DNA of 64,000 nucleotides from Antedon bifida. Taxonomy: Eukaryota > Echinodermata > Crinoidea > Comatulida > Antedonidae. The translations under genes were made by a program, and so were the position numbers. Within the stretch, counting starts at the first letter, position 1; the number at the start of each line of letters is the position of its first letter. This document shows, one piece after another, positions 15,085 through 27,700 of this stretch. The notes under the pieces were generated by a model. The model was not told the origin of the DNA and did not search any database. It saw only the letters and a list, made by a program, of their open reading frames with translations. The stretch lies in NCBI GenBank assembly GCA_963402885.1, contig OY727098.1:14184717-14248716 (forward strand), given 5' to 3'.

Positions 15085-15365
15085 TTATTTATCTTGAGTC
15101 AACATGCCTAATATTCTACTTCATAACTTATAATAATAATATATACTAGTTTCTGTCTAATAAATTAAAAGCAACCATTTGAGAATACTATAAAAAATCA
15201 CCAAAATACAACACACAAGTTATTTTTTATTTCTGTAAATATGTTTAAAAATGTAAAATACTATATTTGTAACTAATAATCCGACTACTGTATTAAGCTA
15301 AAGATTTGTTTCACTCATTCAAATACAAGTTGTTAAAACACAGAACATATATTCAACTTTGTAAC

Positions 15366-15371
15366 AATAAA
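15366..15371 (+). terminator. Candidate ARMH1 poly(A) signal
   Basis: AATAAA, 425 bases after the stop, is followed by a T-rich tract. An earlier AATAAA at 15159-15164 is an alternative. Confidence 0.4.
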
Positions 15372-15669
15372 ACATTTGACTTTTTTTTTGGAATTGATTG
15401 TTTTGTGTTTTTTTTGTTTTTGTCTTTTGCTATAGTTGGTTTATTACAATTTAAAATGTGCGTTGTATAAGCGATTATTGATTTGCCGTTTTCAAATCAA
15501 GTTTAGTTTAGATATAATGGGTAAGTTTAGGCGATGTGTGCCTTTTTAACCCTATGTCTACAACGAATCTAAGTTTTCAGATATGCCGACGTAAAATATA
15601 TTATCAACAGTTATCTTGATGTCCTCATATTGTTGACTTTTGATAGATCACGTTTCACAACCCCTTCTC

Positions 15670-15676
15670 TATATAA
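15670..15676 (+). promoter_or_regulatory. Vitellogenin TATA box
   Basis: TATATAA stands 93 bases before the vitellogenin ATG. This leaves room for a start site near 15700 and a 5' UTR of about 65-70 bases, typical of strongly induced yolk genes. Confidence 0.6.
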
Positions 15677-15768
15677 CTAGTTTAAACCACCCATTCGACA
15701 GATTCCGTCTGTACTCTGCAGACAAACTTTCAGATCCACTGTTGTCGGGCTGAGCTATAGTAACCAAC

Positions 15769-18700
15769 ATGAGATACGCTGTATTTATTTTACTCTCAGC
15801 CACAATAGTAGGCCTATATGCACGTGAGTTTATAACAATTCTACTAAGTATTAAGAGCTACAATAATTTAGCTACATCAATTGAACGACGCCTTATTTTG
15901 TTGCTTGAAAGTATGATTGTAGCTTTCCAAAACAGAAATTCGATGTTTGCCAAATTGTTCCCTTTCATTGTTTTCTTTCATTAGATATAGGGCTATCAAG
16001 TGTTTTAGCTTTTGAAACTCTCAACAACATTTTTAGGCCTAACTTTCTGCTTTAATACCTAGAAGAATCAAATTCTAAGTAATGTCGCTTGTATGAAATA
16101 GAATCAGAAGGTAAATATCATTTAAAATGTCGATTCTTCTAGAATTCAGTCCAAATAAGGTATTGTGGTATAACTATGAGGGAGAGCTACTGACTGGAAT
16201 TCCAGGAACTAGTCAAGAACATTCTGGCTTAAAGATTATATGTACAGTCCTTATACAGCAAGATTTGAATACTGTTCGAATGAAGGTACAGTAAGACATG
16301 GATACCTTTCACCTGAATATTTCACAAATGATTTTAACATGCACGGATAGCATGCTTATTTGTTTAATTGCATATTGCTTAAATGATTTATTTTCATGTC
16401 TGCATACCTGTAACTTACTTCTCAACGGCACGTATTCAATTTCTCTGAGGAGAGAACGTTCTTCTTTTATATTGTGTCACTTATTATTACTTTATTGAGA
16501 AAACAGATATGAAATCACTTTCAGTAGGCTAGCTTTTAATTTAAATGTTTTCAACCACTTTAAAGCTGTTGTCAACATGTTTATTAATGACATTTTTTGT
16601 TGGTATTTATTTTAATTTTAATCACTGTTAAAGTTTCGCATACAAAAACAAATGTTAACAATAGGTCAATCGATGCTCATGCGATACCATAATGTGCCAT
16701 ATGCTAACATATGATGTGTTTGCAATAGATTTATATCTCCTATTGTTTGATACACACATGTACAGTATGTGTCCATTTTTATCTGACGAAAATGTTTTAA
16801 CCTATGTTTTTTCCTAATAATATCAGTATCATTCATTCATATTTATATTCCGTTTTTTAAAATCATGAATATATAATAAAATGCAATATACAATAATGTT
16901 AAATAACATAAAATACTAGGAATGAGCAAGGAAAAGTATGTACCGTACTTTTAAAAAATTAAACACAAACTATCTAATATTTTTTATATTGTAGTTGAGT
17001 GAAGTTTCTCTAAAATATTTGCAAGAAAAAGTCACAAATCCTGTAGAGAAAGTAAATGATGAGCTCTTTACCGACACATCTGAAGAAGAGCTTTGGCGAT
17101 TGACAGAACAACTTCAGAAACCTACTCAGTTCCAATATCGACGAGGTTTGGTAAGTGAATGCATGTACATCATCATAGGCCCTAATAATTTTATTCATTT
17201 TTAAAGTCTTTGCTCTGCAATCATATTTTTGGCCTGTTCCCAATCTAAAACGACATTCAGGAACAAATAAAAAATGTAATACCCTTTAGTTTATACTTCA
17301 ATAAAAGACTAAAAGAAAGAATTTTCAATATCTCCTGAACATGAAAACAGTAACTGAGAGGCAACAGATATTTTGTTATCCAGTCGGTATTTTCATAGTA
17401 TTATGAAATGCATTTATTATTAATGAACACAAATATTTCTTATATCATTATTACAAGATTTCGGATATAGAGGGATCAATTGATGAACCACATTGGTCTG
17501 TAAACATAAAACGTGGTGTTCTCAATTTACTTCAAGTTAATCTAGAAGGCCGCAACAGAGTTTATGACCGTCCAGTTGATATCAATCGAGCTGGAAAAGA
17601 TGATCACATTTTAGGAGACAAACTTTTCAAAGTTATTGAGGTATGATTTAGTGTATTATTCAAGTTCACTTTGTTAATAGATAAAATATGAAGAAACACA
17701 ATCAATGCTGTCCACTTGCGGATAAATTGTTCTTAATTCAATAATTATAATCATCTTTTACTTGTAGGCCTTAAGTTCTTTTTAAGTTTCTTCATTAGGG
17801 CCTATTATGATGTACATAAATTCACTTACCAAACCTCGTCGATATTGGATAATTGAATCCCATTTTTTATTGTATGTGCAGGGATTTTGGCCTTAGGACT
17901 TCCCAAATTGGTGTGTGCAACTACTGTAATAAATTGCACGCCATATGTTATACTATCAATATTATAATGTTAGAAATGACCTTATCCACGAAACAATGCA
18001 AAGAAATGTTATCGGAGTTCAGGTTTATTGATTTAATAACCCATTTTAATCTTAATCGGTTGAAAGTGTACACTTGATAAATAACAAGGTCTGTAGACTT
18101 GGCAAGTTAACAAGGGGCTTCAAATTAATCTAGTAGACATTTCTGATCAGTCAATATGCTTCAAATTTACTCTTTGGCTTACCTATAACAATACTTTAAA
18201 TGTAGTATAGCCTTGCCCGATAACAATAAAAAAAAGGGCTGAAACCACAGTACAATCATTACTTTTCAGTTACTTTAAAATGTATAATATATCGGTACCC
18301 GAATTCATTCATCAGTCAAATCAAATTCGACAAATAATTGTAGGCCGTATGGTTTGATATCGCGAGTATAAAAGTTTGTAATCAATCATAATTAAATTAT
18401 ATAATATTATGTTCTTTAGGCCTAAATAACCTTTGTGTAATAATATATCATTTCAAGTATGTTTTTATGATATAGGCGTACAGTATGTTGCCATGATAGT
18501 CGTTTGTATACGAAAATTGTACTTTCTGTGTGATGATGGACGAATAAAATGTGACTTTGACTGTATAACTATAGATCATCGCACACATCATTATGTATAT
18601 TTTTAGGAGGGAATTAGTGGAGAATGTGAATCTCAATATGTCATAAAATCTTGGAAATCAATCCCAGACTATAACAATGGACAGCTAACAGGTAAGAAGC

Positions 18701-21700
18701 AATGTGTTGGACCTTGACTAAATATTGTGGAACATACACAGTTACACCGTAGATTATTTAATCTGTGGGCCTACGTCCATATGTGTGAAAGAGTGTTTCC
18801 ATAGGTTTATCTATTCTGTATTTAATGCCCACCTTGATTTTAAATAGTACAGACAAAAAAATACAATACAACGATGTTATGTTCTTATTTGCCGTGACGT
18901 CATTTGATTGGCTCCAAGATATAGTATAAATGGTTATCCTTTTAGTTCTTAGAAGAAAACTTTTGAATGGACTTTCTGTAGAAAAATGCATATTTTATCA
19001 TTATTTTCCGTAGTATAGGCTAACTGGGGCCTTATTCTTTGTACATACTGGAGAAACATTGGTAGCTTCGTAAAACAAGGTTCTTTCATTCATCAGGCTA
19101 AGACGTACTCTTGTGTTAAAAAGGAACTTATTTTTCAGAAACTAAGAAAGGCTATAACGTCACAAAGGTGATTAACTACGATAACTGCAAAACCCGCAGC
19201 TTGTTAACTACTACTTCAGTGCGAGGATTTAAATGTGCACGTTGTAACGACCAAAATCTACTTAAGTCAAATGGACTCATTCGACAGAACATCATACGAG
19301 AACAAGATGGAGACGTGATTGAATCCGTCATTGCAGAAGGTCAGCATGTCTTTACTCCTTACAGAACTGAGGATGGAGGAATTGTGACATTTATTAAGTA
19401 TGTATGAACATTGTCCATCGTATGTGTTATTGCATAATGTTAATAACATTAATAATATTTTCTTTCTTTCTCTCTGATTTGTAACGGGAAAAACTCTGCA
19501 TCAAAAAGGTTAGGGTTAGAGTTAGGCTACGACCAGGCCAACAAAAGAATGATACAGTAATAGAAAAAAGTAGATTAATAAAAACCGTAAGGTTTTATTC
19601 ATCTAAGAAATTAATTAAAGTAAGTAAGGAAAATCAACCATACAATAAGACAACCAGTAAATAAATTAGTTAATGTTATAAACTAGAACTCACGTTTGAT
19701 ACTCGGAGACTTTGCTTCTATTATATAAAAAAAACTATATAATAATAATAATCATCATTATTTTTACGATAGACAAATGTTAAGGCTAACAACTTTAGAA
19801 CGAGAAGACATTCAACCGGACCAATTAATTCCGGAACCAGAAAATAAACAGCTAAAAGGAGGACTGAAATATGTCTTCCAAAAGACATCAGAAGAGGAAG
19901 ACCTGTTGAATGACATTAATGATGTAACGTCAACAAATACAGAGGTATGATTTTGCCATTTTTTTGCGTACGCGCATTATTCCAATATTGTGTCATGTAG
20001 TCATAGTATGTATATCCAGAATTTTTAGTGGAGAAAAATATAGTGCTATAATGTATAATCATTACTTCTCTGTAGCTGATACAAATTATAATATAATGTG
20101 GTGTGGTGGTGCGGTAGAAAACTGTAGAACTGTAGACATAGATAGTAAAATCTAGTAATAGTAATTTGTGGGTGTTGGAAGAAAATTTAGTAAGTGTTAT
20201 TATTTTGATTAATACAGGTAATTCACTTATTAAAACTACTTTCCGAAAGTGTTCTTAAAAACGAGCTCACAAAAGCTACTCCAGAATTCTTTCTACAATT
20301 GATCCAACGTCTTAGAAAATGCACTCTTGTGGAGTTACAGAATATAATGGAGGAGTTTGAAGAGGAACTTCCTCATTTTAAAGATCAAAAACGTATTACT
20401 GATAAAGATCTATACGACTTGGAGAAAAAGATGAAGATACAATCGCGGTATGTAACAATTAGACTTTGGAACATAGTTCTGTGTGGAGTACAGTATCGAT
20501 GTGTGTAATTAAGCTTGTAATATACATTATGTATCATAATGTGCTGCTTATTCGTAACATATTATTATACCGTGTATAATATAAGGCACTGACACAATCA
20601 GTGTCGTGTTGATCGATCGATTAGGCACCCTTTGGCACTACCATCTTTGTACCACCTAAAGAAGTATGTCAAATAATTTATTCCAAAAATCTCTGATCAA
20701 TGCAATCTAACAACAGGATGCTGAGTTCCGGAGATCTAAGGATGTATCTGTGATTGCGACACGATCAGCTCTACACCCCCTAAACTTTTTGACTGATTTC
20801 GATTGGCCAATTGGCTTTTTCAAAATGTGTGAACAACGACAACGCGTCGCGGATATTGTAGGCCTACATAGTACAATAGGCCTACTGTTGGTATTTGTCG
20901 CAGCCAGACAAACTTTTACGAGTTTCTATCTTGACAATGCGAGCTCAGCGTTAGATTGCCTTTCTCTGATCTTGTTTTATTTCGTTATTGTTGGTTTAGG
21001 AGGTTTTTGCATGATGCTCTACCACTTGTCAGCACCATATCTTCAAATTCCTTGATAAAGACACTTATTGAGAAAAAGAAAATCACAGGAGAAGCAGCCA
21101 TCCAGATTCTTTCATCCACAGCTCTAACGGCAAAACCAACACAACAGTTTGTTAATAAAACTCGGGTACATCTTATCCATTTATTTGTTTTTTTTTAAAT
21201 ATCGTTTGTGAATAGAATAGTTTGGTTAAAATTAAATGTTAAGAGATAATTAATATAATCTTCAACAATCTTCAATCAGATCAAGCGTTGCCTTTTTTAG
21301 TTAAGCTTTTTTGTTTCCGTACTAATATTAAGTATGACTGTTCGTTGTTAGGAACTTTGTACAAGTAAAGCTGTGATAGCAAACATCCAGTTAAGAGCAA
21401 CCTGCTTACTGTCATTTGGTTCACTGGTGAATACACTCTGTACCGGCGAACAACAACAAAGAAATTGCCAAGCTTGGATTCGTGAGTCCCATAAAGAGGT
21501 AAATATATGCCGTCAGTTGTGGGGGTTTTTACCGCTAAAGATAGCTCCGGAAGAGAGAGCAATTATCTATTCACAGGTCTAAGAGTGTAGTTTTGTGAAG
21601 AGATTTGAACCAGGGATCGGTAGCCTGAGGACCTAAACCACCAAGCTACAACTCCTTTCCTCTTTTAGTTTTATTATCCGGGTACAATTCTTTTAGTTGT

Positions 21701-24700
21701 AGGCTTATGTATTATAACTTTTTGATATTTTTTTAAAAGTTTTTGTTGACCGGAATTCAGCTAAGCCAGCCGAGAAACGTACAGTTGATGCACCTGAAAG
21801 CTATTGGGAATGCGGGGATGTCGGAGACAATTAACGATCTCCAACAGCTGATTGAAAGTACCAATGCTGATGTTGAGCTAAGAGCTACTGCTGTGTATGC
21901 TTTACGCCGTATGACAATTTTACAACAAAACAAGGTAAACATTATGTTTATTCTGTTTGGTGACAGTAGTTAAGAATGACAGTTCATTATGTCGGTCGGT
22001 TGGTCAGTCGGTCGGTCTGTTGGTCGGTAAACACTAACTCAAATTTGAGCACGCGACTGCAGCCATGTATATGGCCTTGTTTATTTTATTCTACTTCTTT
22101 GGAGTTGTAGAATCCGTATGGTTAAGGGGTATATCGGTATTTCTGTCTGTCTATTTGAAAGTGTCCCTTAATTAGTAATGTTCCTATCATTTCATATCAG
22201 TTTATTATTTCAAATATCGTTTGACAAAGCAGGGAAAAGTATAACTAGAATTTAAGAAAACTTTAAGAGAAAAAAGATCTATAATGATAACAGTATTTTA
22301 AAATTGCTTCGTATAAAAGTATACAATTAGGCAGTTCTGTATAATTTGTCTATAAAAGAACTTTAATAATCATTTTACCCAATAAAAAAGCATTTAAATT
22401 TCAGATTCGTACTATTCTTCTTCCGATATTTTTGAATCAAAGAATTGCAGTTGAATTGCGCATCGCAGCATACTACATCTTAATGGAAACCAAGCCCGAT
22501 TTGGCCATTGTTCAGATGATTGCCGAATCTCTCCGTAAAGAAAATAGCAACCAAGTTGGAAGTTTCGTCTTCTCTCATTTAACTAGTCTAAGTAACTCAA
22601 CGATACCGTGCAACCACGAAATGTAAGCTTTAATATTGAACACATGGTGATACTAAAGTTTATATCAAAGGTCACAAATTATAACTGAAATTACACAGGT
22701 CGAACTTTAGCTTCTATTTACCGAAGATTGGCACTGCATTATTAGAACTTCGCCTCAAATTCAAATGTCTTGTGTACCAGGGGTATATAGCCTACTATCG
22801 AAGGATACAAAGTTGAATTCTATATTTTATTAACTTTAAGAACACTTTTTTTATCATCAGTTCTGTAATTGCAAAACAAGTTCTTCAATATTCTAAACCT
22901 TTTCGAAATGGAGCACAATTCTCAAAGCATATTCCTATTGGCAAGATGTCTGGTGAGTTTTTTTATTTAGTATTTGTTTTTGATACTTGATGCTCTTTCT
23001 TCTGTCTTTTATTCCATTTGTTCATTGATGCCTTCGGCATTTAATTGTAAACTCCGTAGTTAGAACATAAAATGTTATGAGTATATCTCTTCTTTTTGTA
23101 CCAATACAGTACAGTATTATTTCTTATTTCAATAAGATATTGGTGATTTTAGGCCGTATTCACCAATCACACTTAAGTGAGGTGTTTCCCTTAAACATTA
23201 AATATTTTACTTAACTCAATAAATATTTAAGTATTTCCCTTAAATTGTATTCACTTAGATGGTTTAGGTTTTTTTAATTTTAAGGGTGTTTTCCTTAGCC
23301 TAAGTGTGAATGGGGAATACGGCCACTGAGCCTTAGTTCAGAGACACATCGCAGTGCCAATCATAATGTATTTAAACAACCATATACATAATATAGTAGG
23401 CATGTTATTGGTCATGGTCAAAATCCGGGGATCAGGCAGATCAACCAATGTTTCGTCTTTCTATATTTTTAAAACAATTTTTATAAATGATAAGAACTAT
23501 TGTTACTTTCTTATTTAGATGATTTGAAATTAGGAGCCTTCTTGGAGATTAACCATATCGGCCAAAAAGCTGCGCCATTCCCATTGTCAATGAATGCTAA
23601 ACTGAGTGCTAACATCCTAGGCTACCAAACTAGCATCGTAGAAGCAGGAATGCGTACCGAGTCTCTTCACTATATTTTAAACAATATTTTTGGCACTGCG
23701 ACCAAGAGCAATGCTATCAAGAAATGGATAGATGACCTGGTATGATTTGTTTTATGTTTAAGACCATAATTACTTAACGATATATTGTCCCCCCGAAAAA
23801 ATTATTTTTTTTAATGTTTTTTTAATACGCCATTGTAATGTCACATAATGGTTATCCACTTCAACCAAACATTTGATAGAAAAAGAAAGTGATTGGCCTA
23901 TTCAAAGTCTTTTTTTTTTATTAATCATCTTTTTTCATGCTTTTGGAGGACCCTCTTGTTGGAGCCTACCTTAATTCATTTATCTTTATACGTTTTTACC
24001 AGGTTCCAGTGGAAGCCCGAGATAAGGTTCCAGATCCTAAATTCCTTGGTTACCTGAAAATGTTTGGAAGGGAAATTCGATTTGCATCTCTTGACAAGCT
24101 CATATTTGATTCTATTACGAAAAAGGGTTTGACAGCACACTACACTATCAAACTATTTTGACCAAAAAAAGTGTGATGTGCATAAATAGTGTTATGGCCA
24201 AATATGGTAGTGGAATGAACATCATCAGGTCCATATATGGGCACATCACATTTTGTTGTCACATAAAGTTTGATAGTGTAGACAGAACTTTATAGTACGT
24301 CATAGAACATACCATACAATCTATAGATTAAATTTAGATAAAGTGAATTATCAATAAGTTTTAGGTTTTTTGTGGTAACTACGTAAAATTTACAATAGTT
24401 TGAATCGTTCGAGTTAAATTTGTTGTGTTATAAACAATAATTTAAATATATATTTAATAGATTTCAACTTGTTGAAAATAATCGAAACAAAACTTAAGAA
24501 GTTTACCAAGCAATTGGATCTTCAGAAAGCTTTTGTGCTGTTTGAGGGTACGCACCAGATAGCCTCAGAGCTTGGACTTCCATTAGCTCTCAACATCACA
24601 TCTGCTGGTGTTATGACTGTCAATTATGTTGGCCGTATTGCTGCCCGACCCCCTTTATCTGAAATACTTCGTGGTCAAGCGATCCCTAAAAGTTTAGTAA

Positions 24701-27700
24701 TTGAAGGAGCCATCAAACCAAGGTACGATGTTTTTTATTGTTATATTCAAACAGTATTTTGTGTTTCTACTTTGGCACTATTTTAACTTTGAAATGAGAT
24801 TCGGCATTATTATGAATCTCGAGTTAAAGATGTATTTAACAAAAAAACATTAACTGGCAGCTCATTTGACTAGTTTTTGCTTTAATTTTTTCAGGTAAAT
24901 ACATTTTTTTTTCGATCCAACTTTTGGTCAAAGTGGATAACTATTAGGCTTTATGTGAAATAAAAATGGCATATTCAACAAAAATTGTTTTAAGAAATAT
25001 TTTTTAGGCGAACAATACATAATTTCAATTTATAATTTCCACTTGTCCTCATAGGTTGGCTTTAAAAATGACGGGAAAGATGGGAGCGGATTCTATTATA
25101 TTGAAAACAGGGGTTGCCATTGACGCAAATGCGAACGTTAATTTACCAATAAATGGAAAACTAAAGGTTGACCTTTCAGAAGGAATCTATGATGTTAAGG
25201 TCAAAACGCCCTCAGAAAACAGACAACTTGTAATACTTCAAACTAAACCATACACATTCAAAGAAGAAGCCGAATTAGACGATGTAAGTCTCATTATGAC
25301 AAAGATGACCCAGTGTGCTAATAGAACATCAATGTAATAATAATTATTTCCTAAATAATCACTCGTTAATTATAATTATCACGTCATCTGTCGTCAATCC
25401 ACCCCTCACTTATCAATAACGAACTCATCAATTACCCAAGTATTGCTTTGTCGTTTGTATCCTATTTGTTTTGATAACAATTCAATTGCTTTTCTACCTC
25501 TTCTATCCATTTTTTAGGCTTTTTAACAAACAAATTAAAAAAAAACATTATAACAATATTTTCCACGAGACTATAATAAGTATAGATATTTAATAATACA
25601 TTTTTAGTAGGTTTTTTTAGTATATGTTTCACTGCAGGATTACTTAAGATTTGCAATATAATAATGGTGTAATTAAACATTTTTACAGATTACAACATAT
25701 AGAAATGAGGTGAAGAAACAAATTGAAGGACAACTTATCAAAAGAAAGCCATGCATTGTAAGAAAAAAAGAATTATCACATACATAGCATAATAAACAAA
25801 CATATCAATTAGAATTGTGTTAAACAGGTACTTTTAGTTCATTTTTTCAAATTCAACAAAATCAATATTTTTACAGAAGGCTATCAGTGTGGGTAAAGAA
25901 AGTATTGGTGTTGAGATAGAAGTGAGAAGTAAGTGGATCTCCTCCACTGGCGTACCATCTGCCCCGCGGTTCCCGTTATCTGGACCAGTTGACTTTAACA
26001 TCACTACTCGGAGTGGAGTAAATCGACCAGAAGAGTATTCAATCACTTTAGAAGTATCCACTGTTAATGTATCATCAGAATTTATCAAAGAATCGATGAA
26101 GATTAACACATTTAGACAATGGATCACATCCAGCTCAAGTAGCTCGGAACAGAATGAGTACGTCTCATATTTGGGTACATACCGTAATCATAAAAGTATG
26201 CCATTTCTATTAAAATTGCCTAGTCGGAATATCACTCTTTATACACTAAAATAAGCTAAATAGTAAAAGAATACTGAAAGTAACTATACCCTGTATGACA
26301 AATATGGTTGATGGATTGCTTTATAAAGTTTTTGATTTTATTTTAGGGGACTAGAGAGTAAAAGTAATGAAGACGAATGGACATTTGTTCCAGCCTGGAT
26401 AGGCACTATTATAGAAAAGGCTAAGGAAAAGATCATGTGTGAGATTTCTTCAAAAAGCACAGATCGCAGTGGACGGTTAGAACTTGATGATAGAAAGTTA
26501 AGTAGGAGTAATGAAGAAAGAGCAGATTCGAAACTGGCTACTAGGTTACTTGTCACGGTAAGATTCTAAAACGGTGTTTTTCTTTTTAAATTAAACTTTA
26601 ATTAAATGAAAATGATTGAGAGACGCGTTTTCAGACAGGTAAGAATAATGTGTTTTGTCCTACAACAGAGCAGAACATTGAGTTAGGCTAAAGCTCTGTC
26701 TACACTATCAAACTACAGTGGTTGACAAATATGATATGCCCAAATATGGTAGTGAAATGACAATCATGTCGATATATGGGTACATCACATCAAGTTTCAT
26801 AGTGTATACAGAGCTTTACACATTGTGGAATTTAAAAAGCAATAGGCCCTAATATATAGTAATTATACTATTAAACATTCTGAGCAGATTGTTGGCATCC
26901 ACGAAGAAAGAACAGAATTACAGCGAAAGATTGTCGCAGAGTTACTAATCAATGGCAATGAAGAAGGTTTTAAGACCGTTACCATGGAACTTGTGCAGTC
27001 ACCAACAAAAGCTGGAGAGATACCGCTGAAGGTAATTTTTATCTGGAGTGCCATGCAAACAATAAGATTATTCTTGGCTTTATATTCGCATTTGATTTCT
27101 GATTGAAATAACATTCCGTAATGATTTGAAACACAACATACAGATAAATCTATTTAAAAATTGGGAAATACAATTTGATGTGATTGTGGTTGTTAAGATT
27201 GGTACAATGTTTGTTATTTTCAGTTGTGTATGCAGAATGAAATTCTTTTCCCAGCTCCAGACTTCGTTATTCCTGATAATTTAAAGAGCTCTCCTTCTGG
27301 TTCTGGTAGTGATGCGTCAAAATCTGGAGAATCTTGGTCTGATTCAAGCGAAGAGATGAAACACCTCATTCTTGATGAAAGGTTACGCATCATGACAAAA
27401 CAAGTCCGTAGCAAGTTGAACATTCAATGGGGCGTTAGTTGTATCAACGATAAGAAACTCGAAATTAAGGTATTTATATAATTTACCAGCCCTAAAATTA
27501 AATGTATTTTACTATGCAATTGTTACATTCTACATGGTTTGTAAGCTTTAAAAATAATTAACATGATGAAGGCTATGTTGAATCTTGATATGATAAACAG
27601 TGAATATCCTCCTACAAAAGAAAAAAAAATTAATACATTATTCCACTTTCTAGGCTCGTTTTGAACAAAGCCAGATGCAGCGTCAAGAACTTAAGGACAA

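Larger units (their letters stand above)
14942..15768. other. ARMH1 3' UTR and vitellogenin upstream region
   Basis: It contains a small palindrome (AGATAGCTATCT), a three-unit tandem repeat (14980-15084), poly(A) signals at 15159 and 15366, and then the vitellogenin promoter region. The two genes are head-to-tail. Confidence 0.6.

Noticed and set aside
19508..19535. GGTTAGGGTTAGAGTTAGG, telomere-like
   Set aside because: Only two exact TTAGGG-type units; too short to be an interstitial telomere array.
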